Assembly (NCBI GenBank): GCA_903874275.1
Contig: CAIQRS010000025.1
Location: 1-64,000, forward strand
Source: an uncultured Anaeromyxobacter sp.
GTDB taxonomy: Bacteria > Myxococcota > Myxococcia > Myxococcales > Anaeromyxobacteraceae
Reading direction: 5' to 3'
Length of the DNA: 64,000 nt
This document shows positions 6,340-17,900 of the stretch, piece by piece (position 1 is the first letter of the stretch; the number at the start of each line of letters is the position of its first letter). The translations under genes were made by a program, and so were the position numbers. A model generated the notes under the pieces. It had not been told where the DNA came from, made no database searches, and saw nothing but the letters and a program-made list of their open reading frames with translations.

Positions 6340-6950
6340 TGGTCCGCGATGAGGAGCTTCGAGGCGCGCTCGGGTCGATTCCCGCGGTAGCCATCGACGG
6401 CCCCTGGCTGCGTGCGGTTGACACACGCCTCCTGCTCCCCGGGCCTGCAGGCTCACCCGAAGGAACCACGTTGGGGCCCCTGTGGGGTGGCGGCGCCCGC
6501 CTCCACGGTGCCCGCTACACGCCCCCGGGTTCATTCGACACGCTCTACTTGGCGTCAGACCTCGAGACCCTGGGCGCGGAAATCGGAGTTGTCGCTGGAG
6601 CGAGCCACCGGGTCTCGCCGAGCAAGGACCCCTTCACGGTCGTGCACGTCCGAGGCCGCCTCACCCACGTGCTCGATCTCCGCGACCCGGCCGTCCGGGA
6701 CGCGCTCGCCACGACCAGGGAGGAACTTGCCGCGCCATGGCGATTCGAGCCGTCCCCACCAACTCAACGTCTCGGGGACGCAACTCATGAGAGCAAGAGG
6801 TTCGTCGCCCTCGTCGCTCCTTCGGCCCGAGGCCGTGGCCGTGCCCGGGGGTTCGTTCTCGCCGTCTTCACCGAACGCCTCGGCCAGTTCCCACCCAGCT
6901 TCCTCCAAGCCGTGGACGCGTCCGGCGCCCTCCGCCGCCGACTCCCCTGA
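6339..6950 (+). CDS. RES-domain toxin (NAD+-degrading type)
   Basis: 203 residues. The core GPLWGGGARLHGARYTPPGS is followed by FDTLYLASDLETLGAE, which supplies the Arg, Tyr and Glu of the RES signature; SKRFVALVAPSA probably supplies the conserved Ser region. RES toxins of Xre-RES modules deplete NAD+ by phosphorolysis or hydrolysis. The start codon overlaps the antitoxin stop. The protein is slightly longer than typical RES toxins (about 150-180 residues) because of an N-terminal extension. Confidence 0.82.
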   Translation: MVRDEELRGALGSIPAVAIDGPWLRAVDTRLLLPGPAGSPEGTTLGPLWGGGARLHGARYTPPGSFDTLYLASDLETLGAEIGVVAGASHRVSPSKDPFTVVHVRGRLTHVLDLRDPAVRDALATTREELAAPWRFEPSPPTQRLGDATHESKRFVALVAPSARGRGRARGFVLAVFTERLGQFPPSFLQAVDASGALRRRLP

Positions 6951-7030
6951 GGGGTGGGCAGTCAACCCCCCGATATCCACTCGCAATTCTTTACTCCCTC
7001 TCCCACACCGGCGTACAACGGTCCCTCGGT

Positions 7031-7495
7031 ATGATCGACCGGGTCCTCGTCGTCTGCGTCGGCAACATCTGCCGGAGCCCCATGGCGGAGGCGCTGCTCC
7101 GAGCCCGTCTCGGACGGCGCCCCCGCTTCACGGTCTCCTCGGCGGGAGTCTCTGCCCTCGTCGGCTTCGGGGCCGACCCGGCGGCGCTGGAGCTGATGCG
7201 GGAACGGAACATCGACATCTCCGGCCACCGGGCCCGGCAGGTCACGCCCGAGCTGGTCGCCGCCCACGACCTGGTGCTGGTCATGGAGCGGGGCCACGAG
7301 GCGGCGGTCCTCTCCATCGCCCCCCAGGCCCGCGGCAAGGTCCACTCCATCGGCAAGTTCGGCAGCTTCGATGTTCCCGACCCCTACCGCCAGCCCCGCG
7401 CCGCCTTCGAGGAGGCGCTCCGGCTGGTCGAGCGCGGGATCGACGACTACGAGCGGGCCTTCTGGCCGCCAGCATTGAGGAAGGTGCACGGATGA
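7031..7495 (+). CDS. wzb: low-molecular-weight protein-tyrosine phosphatase (Wzb-type)
   Basis: 154 residues, full family length. The P-loop CVGNICRS (C9 to S16, CX5RS) and the general-acid motif DPYR (D117) are intact. In capsule and exopolysaccharide systems this enzyme dephosphorylates the tyrosine tail of the Wzc kinase. It is first in a wzb-wza-wzc operon; its stop overlaps the wza ATG (ATGA at 7492-7495). No convincing promoter boxes are seen in the 80 nt upstream. Confidence 0.92.
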   Translation: MIDRVLVVCVGNICRSPMAEALLRARLGRRPRFTVSSAGVSALVGFGADPAALELMRERNIDISGHRARQVTPELVAAHDLVLVMERGHEAAVLSIAPQARGKVHSIGKFGSFDVPDPYRQPRAAFEEALRLVERGIDDYERAFWPPALRKVHG

Positions 7496-8613
7496 CGCAG
7501 AGGAACACCTTCGCCCTCTTGCTCGCCGCGTCGCTCAGCACGGCCTGCTCGCTCGCCCCCGGCGTCCACATGAAGGACTCGGAGGTCACCGACCGGGCCC
7601 ACGAGCAGCAGGGCAACGACGAGTTCCAGATCCAGGTGGTCTCCCCCTTCCTGATCCAGAGGTTCGCCAAGGAGTACAAGGCCGAGGTGGCGGCGCGGCA
7701 GCCGGACCCCAACGCGGCGCTGCTCAAGGACTACCAGTACAAGGTGGCCCCCCACGACATCCTCTCGGTCATTGTCTGGGATCACCCGGAGCTGACCTCC
7801 CCCACCGGCCAGTACCGCAGCCCCGAGGAGAACGGGCAACTCGTCTACGCGGACGGCACCATGTTCTACCCGTTCGTGGGGTACCTGCACGTGGCCGGAA
7901 AGACGGTCATCGAGATCCAGCGGGAGTTGACGGGCCGGCTCAAGCACGCCATCAAGGACCCGCAGGTCTCGGTGCGGGTGGCCAAGTTCTTGGGACGGCG
8001 CGTGGAGATGGCTGGCGAGGTGCGGAGCCCCCAGACGCTCTACCTCGACAACATTCCGCTGCGGATCTCCGACGCGCTGGTGAAGTGCGGCGGGTTCGTG
8101 AAGGACTCGAACCCCGCCGAGGTGACCCTCATCCGGGGCGGCAAGGCCACTCTCCTCAACCTCATGTCCTACTACGAGGAGGGCGATCTCAAGTCGAACT
8201 GGCTGCTCCTCGACGGCGACGCCGTCCACGTGGGAAGCATGTCGCTCAGCCAGGTGTTCGTCTTCGGAGAGGTGAAGAGCATGGGCACGCGCCCCATGTT
8301 CCGCGGACGCCTCTCGCTCGCGGCCGCCCTCGGGGACAGCAGCGGCTTCGACTACACCACCATGCGCCCCGCCGTATACGTGCTCCGCCAGGAGCCAAAC
8401 GGAAAGCCGGAGATCTTCCGCCTGGACGTGGCCGAGGCCGACTCGCTCATCCTGGCCGCCCAGTTCCCGCTCAAGCCGCGCGACGTGGTCTTCGTGGCCA
8501 CCAACGACCTCGCCCGCATGAACCGGGTCATCAGCCAGATCCTGCCGCTGGTGAACACCATCTGGCAGACCTGGAGCATGATCTACACGACGAAGACCCA
8601 GATCGGATTCTGA
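7492..8613 (+). CDS. wza: polysaccharide export lipoprotein (Wza-like)
   Basis: 373 residues. The N-terminus NTFALLLAASLSTAC is a lipoprotein signal with Cys19 as the predicted lipidation site. The export domain (YQYKVAPHDILSVIVWDHPE) and SLBB-type repeats (VEMAGEVRSPQTLYL; VFVFGEVKSMGTRPM) follow. It would form the outer-membrane channel for the polysaccharide. It is coupled to wzb by an ATGA overlap and followed by wzc after 7 nt. Confidence 0.92.
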   Translation: MTQRNTFALLLAASLSTACSLAPGVHMKDSEVTDRAHEQQGNDEFQIQVVSPFLIQRFAKEYKAEVAARQPDPNAALLKDYQYKVAPHDILSVIVWDHPELTSPTGQYRSPEENGQLVYADGTMFYPFVGYLHVAGKTVIEIQRELTGRLKHAIKDPQVSVRVAKFLGRRVEMAGEVRSPQTLYLDNIPLRISDALVKCGGFVKDSNPAEVTLIRGGKATLLNLMSYYEEGDLKSNWLLLDGDAVHVGSMSLSQVFVFGEVKSMGTRPMFRGRLSLAAALGDSSGFDYTTMRPAVYVLRQEPNGKPEIFRLDVAEADSLILAAQFPLKPRDVVFVATNDLARMNRVISQILPLVNTIWQTWSMIYTTKTQIGF

Positions 8614-8620
8614 CCCAGCC

Positions 8621-10957
8621 ATGCCCCTTCCCGGAGAGAAGCCCGACCTCAACGTGGTGGCCCCGCATCCGCAGCAGCCGCTTCCGCCACCGCCGGGCGC
8701 CGCGTCGTCCGCCCACGACACGGGGTCAGCATCGCTCTCCTTCTACCTGGAGGCCATCAGCGAGGGGAAGTGGCTCATCCTCGGGGCGCTTGGGGTGGCC
8801 ATGGTCGGCCTGGCCTGGGTGCTGGGAAACCAGGCCCCGGCCTACGAGGCCGACGTCATTCTCCAGATCGAGTCCCAAAAGCAAGGAGCCGGGGTGGGGA
8901 TCCCCAGCCTCGACGGTCCCGGAATGGGCTACGGCCAGCTGTTCCAGGTCGCCACCGAAATGGAGGTCATGCAGTCCCGGAGCCTCCTCGCAAGGGTGGT
9001 GGATGACCTGCACCTGGACGTGTGGGCGGCGCCCCGCTACTTCCCTCGGTTCGGCCGGCTCATCGCCCACTACCGGGACGGCAAGCAGCCCGCATCGCCC
9101 CTCTTCAGCGCCGCGAAATACGCATGGGGCGGGGAGCGCGTCCAGGTGTTGCGATTCGACGTCCCCCCCGAGCGGGACAACGACACCATCGTGCTGACCC
9201 TGGTGGCGGGTGACGGAGGGCAATTCACCATTCGGGATGGGACCGGGAAGCTGGTCGCCGGCGGCGAGGTCGGCAAGCCCGTCTCCTGGACCATGCCTGG
9301 GCCGAGCGGGGAGGGAACGGCCACGGTGTTCGTCCAGGAGTTGCGGGCCCGGCCCGGGACCGAGTTCCACCTGGTGAAGACCTCGCGCGCGCAGGCGGCC
9401 AGGGGGCTGGCCGGCTCACTCAAGATCGGCGAAAAGGGCAAGTACACCGGGGTGATCCGCGTCTCGACGATCGCATCCACTCCCTCGCATGCTGTTGCCG
9501 TGCTCAACTCCTTCGCCGGGCACTACCTGCGCCAGAATGTGGAGAAGAAATCGCTCGAGGCCGAGAGAACCCTCCAGTTCCTGGACTCCCAGATCCCCCT
9601 TCTTCGCGAGAAGGTCGATGCCGCCGAAACGGCGTTCGAGAAGTACAAGTCCAGCGAGGGAACGGCGGGTGTGGATCTCACGCTCGCCACGACCTCCACG
9701 CTGCAACGGTCGGTGGAACTGGAGCGCCGCCTCTCCGAGATGGAACTGCAGCGCAAGGAGATGCTGTACCGGTTCATGCCCACCCATCCCGCGGTGCAGG
9801 CGCTCAACGAGAAGGTGGCTTTTCTGGCGGCCGAGCGGGATTCGGTGGACACCCAGATCTCCCAGCTACCGGAGGCCGAATCGCGGTCGCTCCGGCTCAA
9901 GCGGGACGTCTCGGTCGCGAGCGGGATGTACCTCATGCTCCTCAACCGGGCCCAGGAGATCAAGATCGCCAAGAGCGGCCTGGTCGGCAACGTCCGGATC
10001 CTGGACCCGGCTGTGATGCCCAGCGGGCCAGTGAACCCCCGGCGCGACCAGAAGGTGGCGGTGGCGCTTGCCGCGGGCCTCCTCGGCGGCATCCTCATCG
10101 CCGTGGGCAAAAAGGTCCTCCACCAAGGGCTGAAGGACCCCTCCGAGGTCGAGCGGGCCTCCGGCCTCGTGGTCCGCGCCTCCATCCCCCACAGCGAGCG
10201 GCAGGCCGTCCTCGAGAAGGAGCGCAAGGCCCGCAAGGGCACCCGGCTCAAGGTCCTCGCCGAGTCCGACCCCACCGACATGGCGGCGGAGAGCGTCCGC
10301 TCGCTCCGCACCTCCCTCCAGTTCGCCCTCATGGACGCGCCCAACAAGGTCATCGCCATCGGCGGCCCCCGCCCCGGGGTGGGCAAGTCCTTCGTCACGG
10401 TGAACCTGGCCCGGGTCTTCGCCGACGCCGGCAAGCGGGTGCTGCTGCTCGACGCCGACCTGCGCAAGGGCTCCCTCCACGGCTACCTGGGCATCCACCG
10501 CACCCCCGGCCTGGCCGAGGCCATCGCCGGCGAGGTCTCCATCGCCGACGTCCTCCACAAGACCGATTTCCCGGGCATCGACTTCATCCCCCGCGGCTCC
10601 TCCCCCACCAACCCCTCCGAGCTGCTCGGCAGCGAGCGCTTCCGCCACATGGTGGAGGACCTCGCCTCCCGCTACGACCTGGTCCTCATCGACCTGCCGC
10701 CCATCCTGGCGGTCACCGACGCCGCCCTGGTCGGCCGCGTGGCCGGGGTGAACCTGCTCGTGCTCCGCGCCGGGTGGCACCCCATCCGCGAGCTGCAGCA
10801 GGCCGTGAAGGCCTACGCCGAGAACGGCGTGCGCCTCTCCGGCATCGTCTTCAACGACGTCCCCCCCAGGAAGGGCGGGGTGGGAAGCTACTCCTACGCG
10901 TACCAGTACCAGTATCACTACCAGTACGCGTACAAGCCCAAGAAGGACGAGAAGTAG
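8621..10957 (+). CDS. wzc: Wzc-type chain-length regulator and tyrosine autokinase
   Basis: 778 residues. An N-terminal Wzz-like domain is bounded by membrane segments at about 48-68 (WLILGALGVAMVGLAWVL) and 478-498 (VALAAGLLGGILIAVG). The periplasmic part is coiled-coil rich. The cytosolic BY-kinase has Walker A GGPRPGVGKS (581-590), Walker A' LLLDADLRKG and Walker B VLIDLPP. The tail holds eight alternating tyrosines (757-771, SYSYAYQYQYHYQYAY), the autophosphorylation cluster on which Wzb acts. It controls polymerisation and export by Wzx/Wzy. Confidence 0.95.
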   Translation: MPLPGEKPDLNVVAPHPQQPLPPPPGAASSAHDTGSASLSFYLEAISEGKWLILGALGVAMVGLAWVLGNQAPAYEADVILQIESQKQGAGVGIPSLDGPGMGYGQLFQVATEMEVMQSRSLLARVVDDLHLDVWAAPRYFPRFGRLIAHYRDGKQPASPLFSAAKYAWGGERVQVLRFDVPPERDNDTIVLTLVAGDGGQFTIRDGTGKLVAGGEVGKPVSWTMPGPSGEGTATVFVQELRARPGTEFHLVKTSRAQAARGLAGSLKIGEKGKYTGVIRVSTIASTPSHAVAVLNSFAGHYLRQNVEKKSLEAERTLQFLDSQIPLLREKVDAAETAFEKYKSSEGTAGVDLTLATTSTLQRSVELERRLSEMELQRKEMLYRFMPTHPAVQALNEKVAFLAAERDSVDTQISQLPEAESRSLRLKRDVSVASGMYLMLLNRAQEIKIAKSGLVGNVRILDPAVMPSGPVNPRRDQKVAVALAAGLLGGILIAVGKKVLHQGLKDPSEVERASGLVVRASIPHSERQAVLEKERKARKGTRLKVLAESDPTDMAAESVRSLRTSLQFALMDAPNKVIAIGGPRPGVGKSFVTVNLARVFADAGKRVLLLDADLRKGSLHGYLGIHRTPGLAEAIAGEVSIADVLHKTDFPGIDFIPRGSSPTNPSELLGSERFRHMVEDLASRYDLVLIDLPPILAVTDAALVGRVAGVNLLVLRAGWHPIRELQQAVKAYAENGVRLSGIVFNDVPPRKGGVGSYSYAYQYQYHYQYAYKPKKDEK

Positions 10958-10974
10958 CCCCCGGCTCCGCCGCG

Positions 10975-11550
10975 CTACTCCGGCCTCATCCCCAGCACCA
11001 CCTGCAGGACGAACCGCTCGCCCTCCTCGGCGCCCGGCGCGTTCACCAGTTGCCCCCGCAGCGCCATCTGTGCGCAGGCCACCAGCGACTGGCGCATGTT
11101 CCCGGGCGACTGGAGGCGGCTCTGGCCGAGCTTCACCTTTCCCCCCTCGGGCTCCACGTCGAAGAGCAGGATGGCCTGCCCGGTGATCTGGGCCCCGTCC
11201 TTGCGCATCTCGTCGCCGAGCCGCACCTGCATCCTCCCGCAACGCCCGGAGACGATGGCCTCCAGGGCCGGCGCCTCCCGGGCCAGGTCCACCGGCGGCG
11301 GCGGGGCAGGGGGTGCGGGCACCGCCTTCGGAGCGGGGTTCTTGAACTCCTCGACCTCGCGCGTGGTGGCCCGGGGAGGCGGCGGGACGATCACCGACGG
11401 CCGCCTCTCCGGCTGCACGGAAGCCGCGGCTGGAGCGGGTTCCGGCCCCGGTGCGTCGGGGCCGCCATCGGTCATCCAGAGGATGACGCCCAGGCTCCCG
11501 GCGAGGAGAAGGGCGATGCCGAGGAGCGAGAGGAGGACGAAACGCTGCAC
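10975..11550 (-). CDS. membrane-anchored protein with AgmX/PglI-like C-terminal domain
   Basis: 191 residues from a GTG at 11550 with AGGA 8 nt upstream; a TTG at 11604 would add 18 residues. One membrane segment (RFVLLSLLGIALLLAGSLGV) is followed by a long Pro/Ala linker (PAPPAPPPP) and a C-terminal domain with paired cysteines and the pattern GQAILLFDVEPEGGKVKLGQ, then LVACAQMALRGQ. That layout matches the AgmX/PglI or TonB-like C-terminal domains common in myxobacteria. It converges on wzc with an 18-nt gap. The specific role is unknown. Confidence 0.55.
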   Translation of the reverse strand: MQRFVLLSLLGIALLLAGSLGVILWMTDGGPDAPGPEPAPAAASVQPERRPSVIVPPPPRATTREVEEFKNPAPKAVPAPPAPPPPVDLAREAPALEAIVSGRCGRMQVRLGDEMRKDGAQITGQAILLFDVEPEGGKVKLGQSRLQSPGNMRQSLVACAQMALRGQLVNAPGAEEGERFVLQVVLGMRPE

Positions 11551-11994
11551 CGGATCATCCTGCCACGGGGGGAGGGCTCGGTCGATCGCGCAATCCCGCG
11601 CCAATCATTGCCAAGATGAACACTTTCACATGGAGGCGAATGGCAATCGCGGGAATATTTGTGACCTTCAGTGACAACCCCCCTTCGGCGGCAGCCGCGT
11701 CCGCCCGGCCCGGATCGCCGGACCGATCGTCCGTCGTCGCTCCGGGCGGCGTACCCTCCCGGGATTCTTCGTATAAGTAAATGTAGGCATCGGCGCACAC
11801 GACCCGGGCCGTGTCCGTGATTCGAGGTACAAACCCCTTGATCCAGGACACGATTGGCCCGCAATGGTCCATTTACTCGTAGCTATCTTGGGTGACACCC
11901 GATCGCGCCGCGTCTCCTACATTGCCACTGCGGCAATTTGCCCCTACTCATTACCGACGATGCGTGCGGCATATCGCCGCGTGGGGAGAAACCG
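11551..11994. promoter_or_regulatory. divergent intergenic region upstream of the multicopper oxidase
   Basis: The region separates the minus-strand membrane protein from the plus-strand multicopper oxidase. It contains AT-rich stretches near 11640-11665 and 11768-11785. A perfect dyad ATTGCC-ACTGC-GGCAAT lies at 11921-11937, 57 nt before the oxidase ATG, and may be a regulator site. No clear -35/-10 pair is seen. Open frames here are short and overlap on the minus strand, so I call no gene. Confidence 0.35.
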
Positions 11995-14900
11995 ATGAGA
12001 GGGCAGCAGATGATCCGGAAGGCCATTCGTTCCAGCGTGACCGCGCTCGCGGTCGCTTTCTTCGCCGTCCCCCAGATTTCCCTCGCGCAGGCCGCGAACG
12101 ACCAGGTCCAGGTCGATCCGCTGATGCAGAAGGCGGCGCGCATCAAGAACATGAACTCGCAGATGCGCATCACCCAGGCGCAGCGGGTCGAGGCCGCCAA
12201 GGAGCAGAAGGCCAACGTGGAGCGCGTGAAGGCCGCCAAGGCCGCCGCCCGCGCCAAGGGCATCGAGGTTCCGGAGATCGGAATCCGCGGCGTGAAGGCC
12301 GAGAGGATGTCCCCGAGCATCAAGACCATGCGCGCCGGCGCGCCGCGGTCCACCTCGGCGTCGGCGCTGCCCTCGCCGCAGCTGAACGGGCTGACCGTCG
12401 GACCGCTCGACACGCCCGACTACTTCACGACGGCCAACTGGGCCTTCAGCCCCATGCTGCGCAAGTTCGTGGACACGCTGCCGGGTCTCGGCTCGGGCGC
12501 CCCGAACAATATCGGGAACTACGTCCCGCTCGCGCATCCGGACACGCGCACCTATCCGGGCTCCGACTACTACGAGATCTCCCTCAAGCTCTACGAGCAC
12601 CGGTTCCACAGCGACCTGCCGGCCACCAAGGTGCGCGGCTACGTCCAGACCAACCTGGGCACCAACGCCGGCGGCACCCTCAACAACGTGACCCCCGATC
12701 CGATCAACTGGCTCGGACCGGTCATCGTGGCCGTGAAGGACCGCCCCATCCGCATCAAGTTCAAGAACGAGCTCCCCGGCGCCGCCTCCGGCGGCAACCT
12801 GGCGGTTCCGGTGGACGAGTCGATCCAGGGCTCCGGCCGCGGCGCCATGTGGCCCGACGGCACCGAGTGCAACCCCTCGCCCATGGCCATTGGCGACCCC
12901 GGCCTGCCCTGCGCCGTGTATCCCCAGACCCGCGCCGCCATCCACCTGCACGGCGGCCGCACCCCGTGGATCAGCGACGGCACCCCGTTCCAGTGGATCC
13001 TGCCGCTCGCCGACTACGACGACGGGGCGAACCCCTACAAGAAGGGCGTCAGCCTCTACAACGTGCCGGACATGCCGGTTCCGGCCACCAATGACGAGAC
13101 CACCTACTACTGGTCGAACCAGCAGAGCTCGCGCCTCATGTTCTACCACGACCACGCCTGGGGCATCACCCGCCTGAACGTGCTCGCGGGCGAGGCGGCC
13201 GGCCTGCTCATCAACGACAGGACCGAGAACGACCTCATCGCCGAGGGCATCCTCCCCGACCTCGGCATCCCGCTCGTCATCCAGGACCGCACCTTCGTGG
13301 ACGCGAACGTGAACATCCGCACGGGCAAGACCTTCGTCCGCGACACCGACCCCACCTGGAACTGGGGCACGGGCGCCGTGGACGACACCGGCGTCGTCGC
13401 CCCGGTCACCGGCGACTTCTGGATCCCGCACGTGTACGTGCCGGCCCAGAACCCCTACACCCCGAGCGGCGTGAACGCCTTCGGCCGCTGGGTCTACGGC
13501 CCCTGGTTCTTCCCGCCCACCGCGAACCTCATCTACCCGCCGACCGCGAACCCGTACTTCGACGCGAACTGCGGCGATCCCGATCCGGCGGTGCTGGCCT
13601 TCTGCACCACGCCGAACCAGCCGCCGGTCATCCCGGGCACGCCCACCCCGTCGGTGGGCGCCGAGACCTTCTTCGACACCGCCATGGTGAACGGGCAGGC
13701 CTTCCCGGTGCTCGACCTGCAGCCCAAGCCCTACCGCTTCCGCATCCTGAACGCGGCCAACGACCGCTTCCAGAACCTGAACATCTACAAGGCCGACCCG
13801 CTGCAGGTCACCCACCCGCACTGGGGTGGGCTGCCGGTCGCGCAGAACACCGAGGTGGAGATGTGCGCCATCCCGGGCGCGGCGGGAATCCCGGGGACGG
13901 TCTGCTGGGACCAGAACCTCTACCCGAACTGGCCGAACGACGGCCGCACGGAAGGCGTTCCGAACCCCACCAAGCTCGGACCTGACATCATCTACCTGGG
14001 CACCGAGGGCGGCTTCCTCCCGAAGCCGGTGGTCCTCACGGGCCAGCCCATCACCTTCGTCACCGACCCGACGGCCTTCAACGTCGGCAACGTGAAGGAC
14101 TTCAACCTCTTCATGGGCCCGGCCGAGCGCGCCGACGTCATCATCGACTTCTCGAACTTTGGCGGCGAGGAGCTCATCCTCTACAACGACGCCCCGGCGG
14201 CAGTGCCGGCGTTCGACCCCCGGTTCGACTACATCACCGGCGCCCCCGACCTCTCGGCGAACGGCGGCTACGGCCGCGTCCCGCCCTGGAACGAGGCCGA
14301 TCCGGCCGCACAGCTCGAAGGCCCGCAGGCCGGCTACGGCCCGAACACCCGCACGGTCATGAAGTTCCGCATCGCCGCGGGCACCGGCCCCGGCTACGAC
14401 CTGGCCGCGCTCAACGCCCGCTGGCTGCCGGGTCTCACCCCGGCCGGCCGCCGCACCCCGCTGGGCGTCTTCGAGGAGAGCCAGGACCAGATCATCGTCG
14501 GCCAGTCGGCCGGATACGACGGCGTCTACACCAGCAACCCGAGCTTCCCGTCGGTGTGGCCGGCCTGGGGCATCTCGCGCATCGAGGACAACTCCCTCAT
14601 GTTCGAGACGGTCTCGGGAACCATCGTGACCTTCCCCATGGAGCCGAAGGCGATGCACGACGAGATGGGCGCCTCCTTTGACAAGGAGTACGCCCGCATG
14701 TCCACCAACCTCGGCACGCAGCTCAACCCGCCCAAGACCAACGCGGCCAACATGACGCCGTACATGTACACCGACCCGGCCACCGAGTTCATGAACGCGG
14801 CCGCGACGCCGGTCTCGGCGGTGCTCGGCGACGGCACGCAGCTGTGGAAGATCAGCCACAACGGCGTGGACATGCACCCCATCCACTTCCACATCTTCGA

Positions 14901-17900
14901 CGTGCAGGTCATCAACCGCGTCGGCTGGGACGGCCAGATCCGCCTTCCCGCCGAGCAGGAGTACGGCTGGAAGGACACCGTCCGCATCGCGCCCCTCGAG
15001 GACACGATCGTGGCGATGCGCCCCTGGACGCCGCCCATCCCGTTCAACGTGCCGTTCAGCCTCCGTGCGCTGAACCCGGCCATCCCCATCGGCTCGGGCT
15101 ACGGGTTCACCAACATCGACCCCATCACGCAGGCGCCGCTCGTCCCGCCCACCACCAACGCCTACACCAGCTTCGCCTGGGAGTACGTGTGGCACTGCCA
15201 CATCCTCAGCCACGAAGAGAACGACATGATGCGCCCCATCGTCCTCAACGTGCCCTCGGTCATCCCGCCCGCCATCGCCCCCATCTCGGTCGTCGCCACG
15301 GCCGGCACCAACACGGTCAGCTGGACCGACCCGACGCCGGTGAACTACCTCACCCAGACCGGGTTCAAGAACGCCAACAATGACAACGAGATCGGGTTCC
15401 GCATCGAGCGCGCCACCAGCGTGAACTCGGGCTGGGAGGTGCGCGGGACGGCACGCGCCAACGCCACGTCCTGGGCGGAAGCGGTGGCGAACCCCACCCC
15501 GTACTACCGGTACCGCGTGGTCGCGTTCAACGAGGCCGGAACCTCCACCTCGCCGTTCGCCCAGATCGGCACGGCGCCCGTGGTGACCCGCCTCACCAGC
15601 GTCAGCCTGGCGATCTCGAACGCCGGCACCCAGGGCGCAGGCATCGTGGTGACCGCCAACTCCAACACCTGGACGAAGAACCTCACCAGCCTGGTCAGCC
15701 CCAACTTCCGGGCGGCCGGCTCGGGCGGCAATCCCGCCGCGTACGAGTACCAGTTCTCGATGCGGCTCGGAGCGGCCCAGTACGGGGTCGTCCAGAGCTG
15801 GTCGCCGTCCGCCAACTGGGTCATGCCCCTCGGCACGGCCCCCGGCGTCTACACGGTGCAGGTCGAGGCCCGCAACGGCCCGACGATCGGTCCGCGCACG
15901 CGCACCCTGATCTTGACGGTTGCGGTCCCGGCCGCCGTCACCGGGCTCGCCCTCAACCCCAGCATCGTCAGCCCGGCCACGGTGGGCAACGCCGTGAACT
16001 TCACGGCGGTCGCCACCGGCGGCGCAGCGACGAAGCAGTACCAGTACTCGCTGGCCACCGGCCAGGGCGTCGGCCTCACCTACGTGGTCCAGTCGGCCTG
16101 GAGCGCTGCCACCACGTGGCTCCTCCCGGCCACGACCCCGGTCGGTCTCTACACGGTCATGGCCGAGGTCCGCACCAACACGGGCTCCGTTGACCGCACG
16201 GCCACGGTTGCCTACGAGATCGTCAACCCGCCGGCGACCGGCGTGACGATCGTGGCCGAGAAGGCGAGCCCGGGCACTGCCCCGGTGAGCTTCCTCGCCA
16301 CGGGCGAGGGGCCGGCCCCGCTCACCACCGGGACGGGCGGCGGCTACTACTTCAAGTTCACGGTCTCGAACAACGGCGGCTCGACCTTCACCTACGCGAC
16401 CCGGCCGTACGGGACGAGCCGGGTGTACACGCTGCCGCTCGGCACGCCTCCTGGCAGCTACATCGTGAGGGTGCAGACGGCCACCAGGGCCATCGAGCCG
16501 GCCACCTTCGACGGAGCCGCCCAGATCACGTACGTGGTGAACACGTTCCCCACGGTCACCCTGACCTCCGCCCAGAACCCGTCGGCCAAGGGCGCAACGG
16601 TGCTGTTCACGGCCGTCGGCACGGGCCCGGGGACGCACCAGTACCGGTTCTCGCTGGACGGCACCCCGGTCTCGGTCCCGGAATGGGGCCCGACGAACAC
16701 CTGGACGATGCCCGGCACAACGCTGGGCGGAAGCCACGCGGTCCTCGTGGAGATCTCCGACGCGCCGCCCACGGCACAGTCGTCGGCGACCGTGACGCAG
16801 TTCGTGACCTTCCCGCCGGCGACGCTCGTCACCCTCACTCCGTCGGTGGCCAGCCCGCAGATCGTCGGTACGCCGGTCACCCTGACGGCGGCCGGCTCGG
16901 GTTCCGATCCGGGCGCGGTGTACTCGTACCGGTTCAGGGTTGACGGGGCGGATGCCACCGGCTGGCAGACCGAGCCGACGTTCCTCCTGCCCACCTCGAC
17001 GGTCGGCACCTACTCGCTGACGGTGGACACCACCACCGTGGCCAGCCCGACCCTAGCGACGCCGGCCGACGTGACGTCCACGCCTGCGCTGTCGTACGTG
17101 ATCCGTGACTGGGCGCCGCCTACGAGCGTCCAGTTCCAGACCATCAGCCCGGCCAGTCCGTCACCGGCCGGCACGGCAGTCACCTTCGTGGCGGTGGCCC
17201 TCGGCTCCACCGACGTCGCCGCTCCCTACCAGTACCGCTTCTCGAGGGACGGTGGCACCAACTGGACGGCATGGAGCGCCACGAGCTCCTACTCGCTCGA
17301 CGCTGCAGCCGCGGCGGCGACGTACACGATCGCCGTGCAGGCGACGACCAGCTCGCTCACGCCTCCCACTCCGACGGTCGCCAACTCGGTGTCGCACGTG
17401 CTGTACGCGACTCCGGCGGTCACCCTCGTGGCCAACCCCACGAGCGGGCGGCTGTGGGGAACCTCGGTGACGTTCACCGCGTCGGGCAGTGGCGGCATGC
17501 CGCCCGTCACGAGCCAGTACCGGTTCTCGCTAAACGGTGTCGTGGACCAGGGCTGGTCCGCCTCGCCGACATACATCACCACCGCGCTGCCGGTGCGGAG
17601 CAATACCGTGCTGGTCGAGTACTCGACGACAGCAACTCCGGCAGTAGCGGCGTCGGCGAGCACGACGTTCGTCATCACCGGGTACCCGGCGGCGACGGCG
17701 GTGACCATCGACAACGGCAGCCCGGCGAGCCCGCAGAAGCCGGGAACGGCGATTACGTTCACTGCCTCCGGGGTGGTCCCGGCTGGACTGCCCACAGGGG
17801 CGGTCAAGTACCGGTTCAAGGTTGACAGCGGGACGGCGGGGGCGTGGAGCAGCACGACGCCTACGTTCGCGCTGCCCCTGGCCACCGCGGCAGGCAACCA

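Noticed and set aside
7447-8721. A 424-codon minus-strand frame opposite wza, and similar ones opposite wzc (9866-11242), the WecA-like gene (56238-57971) and the kinase/radical SAM genes (58107-60942)
   Set aside because: All lie opposite genes with clear family motifs and have no recognisable motif of their own; they are composition shadows.
11944-16737. A 1597-codon open frame on the minus strand opposite the multicopper oxidase
   Set aside because: It is the exact antisense of a well-supported gene with all copper ligands, has an Arg/Gly/Val/His-rich composition without domain motifs, and follows from the GC-rich third codon positions of the true gene.
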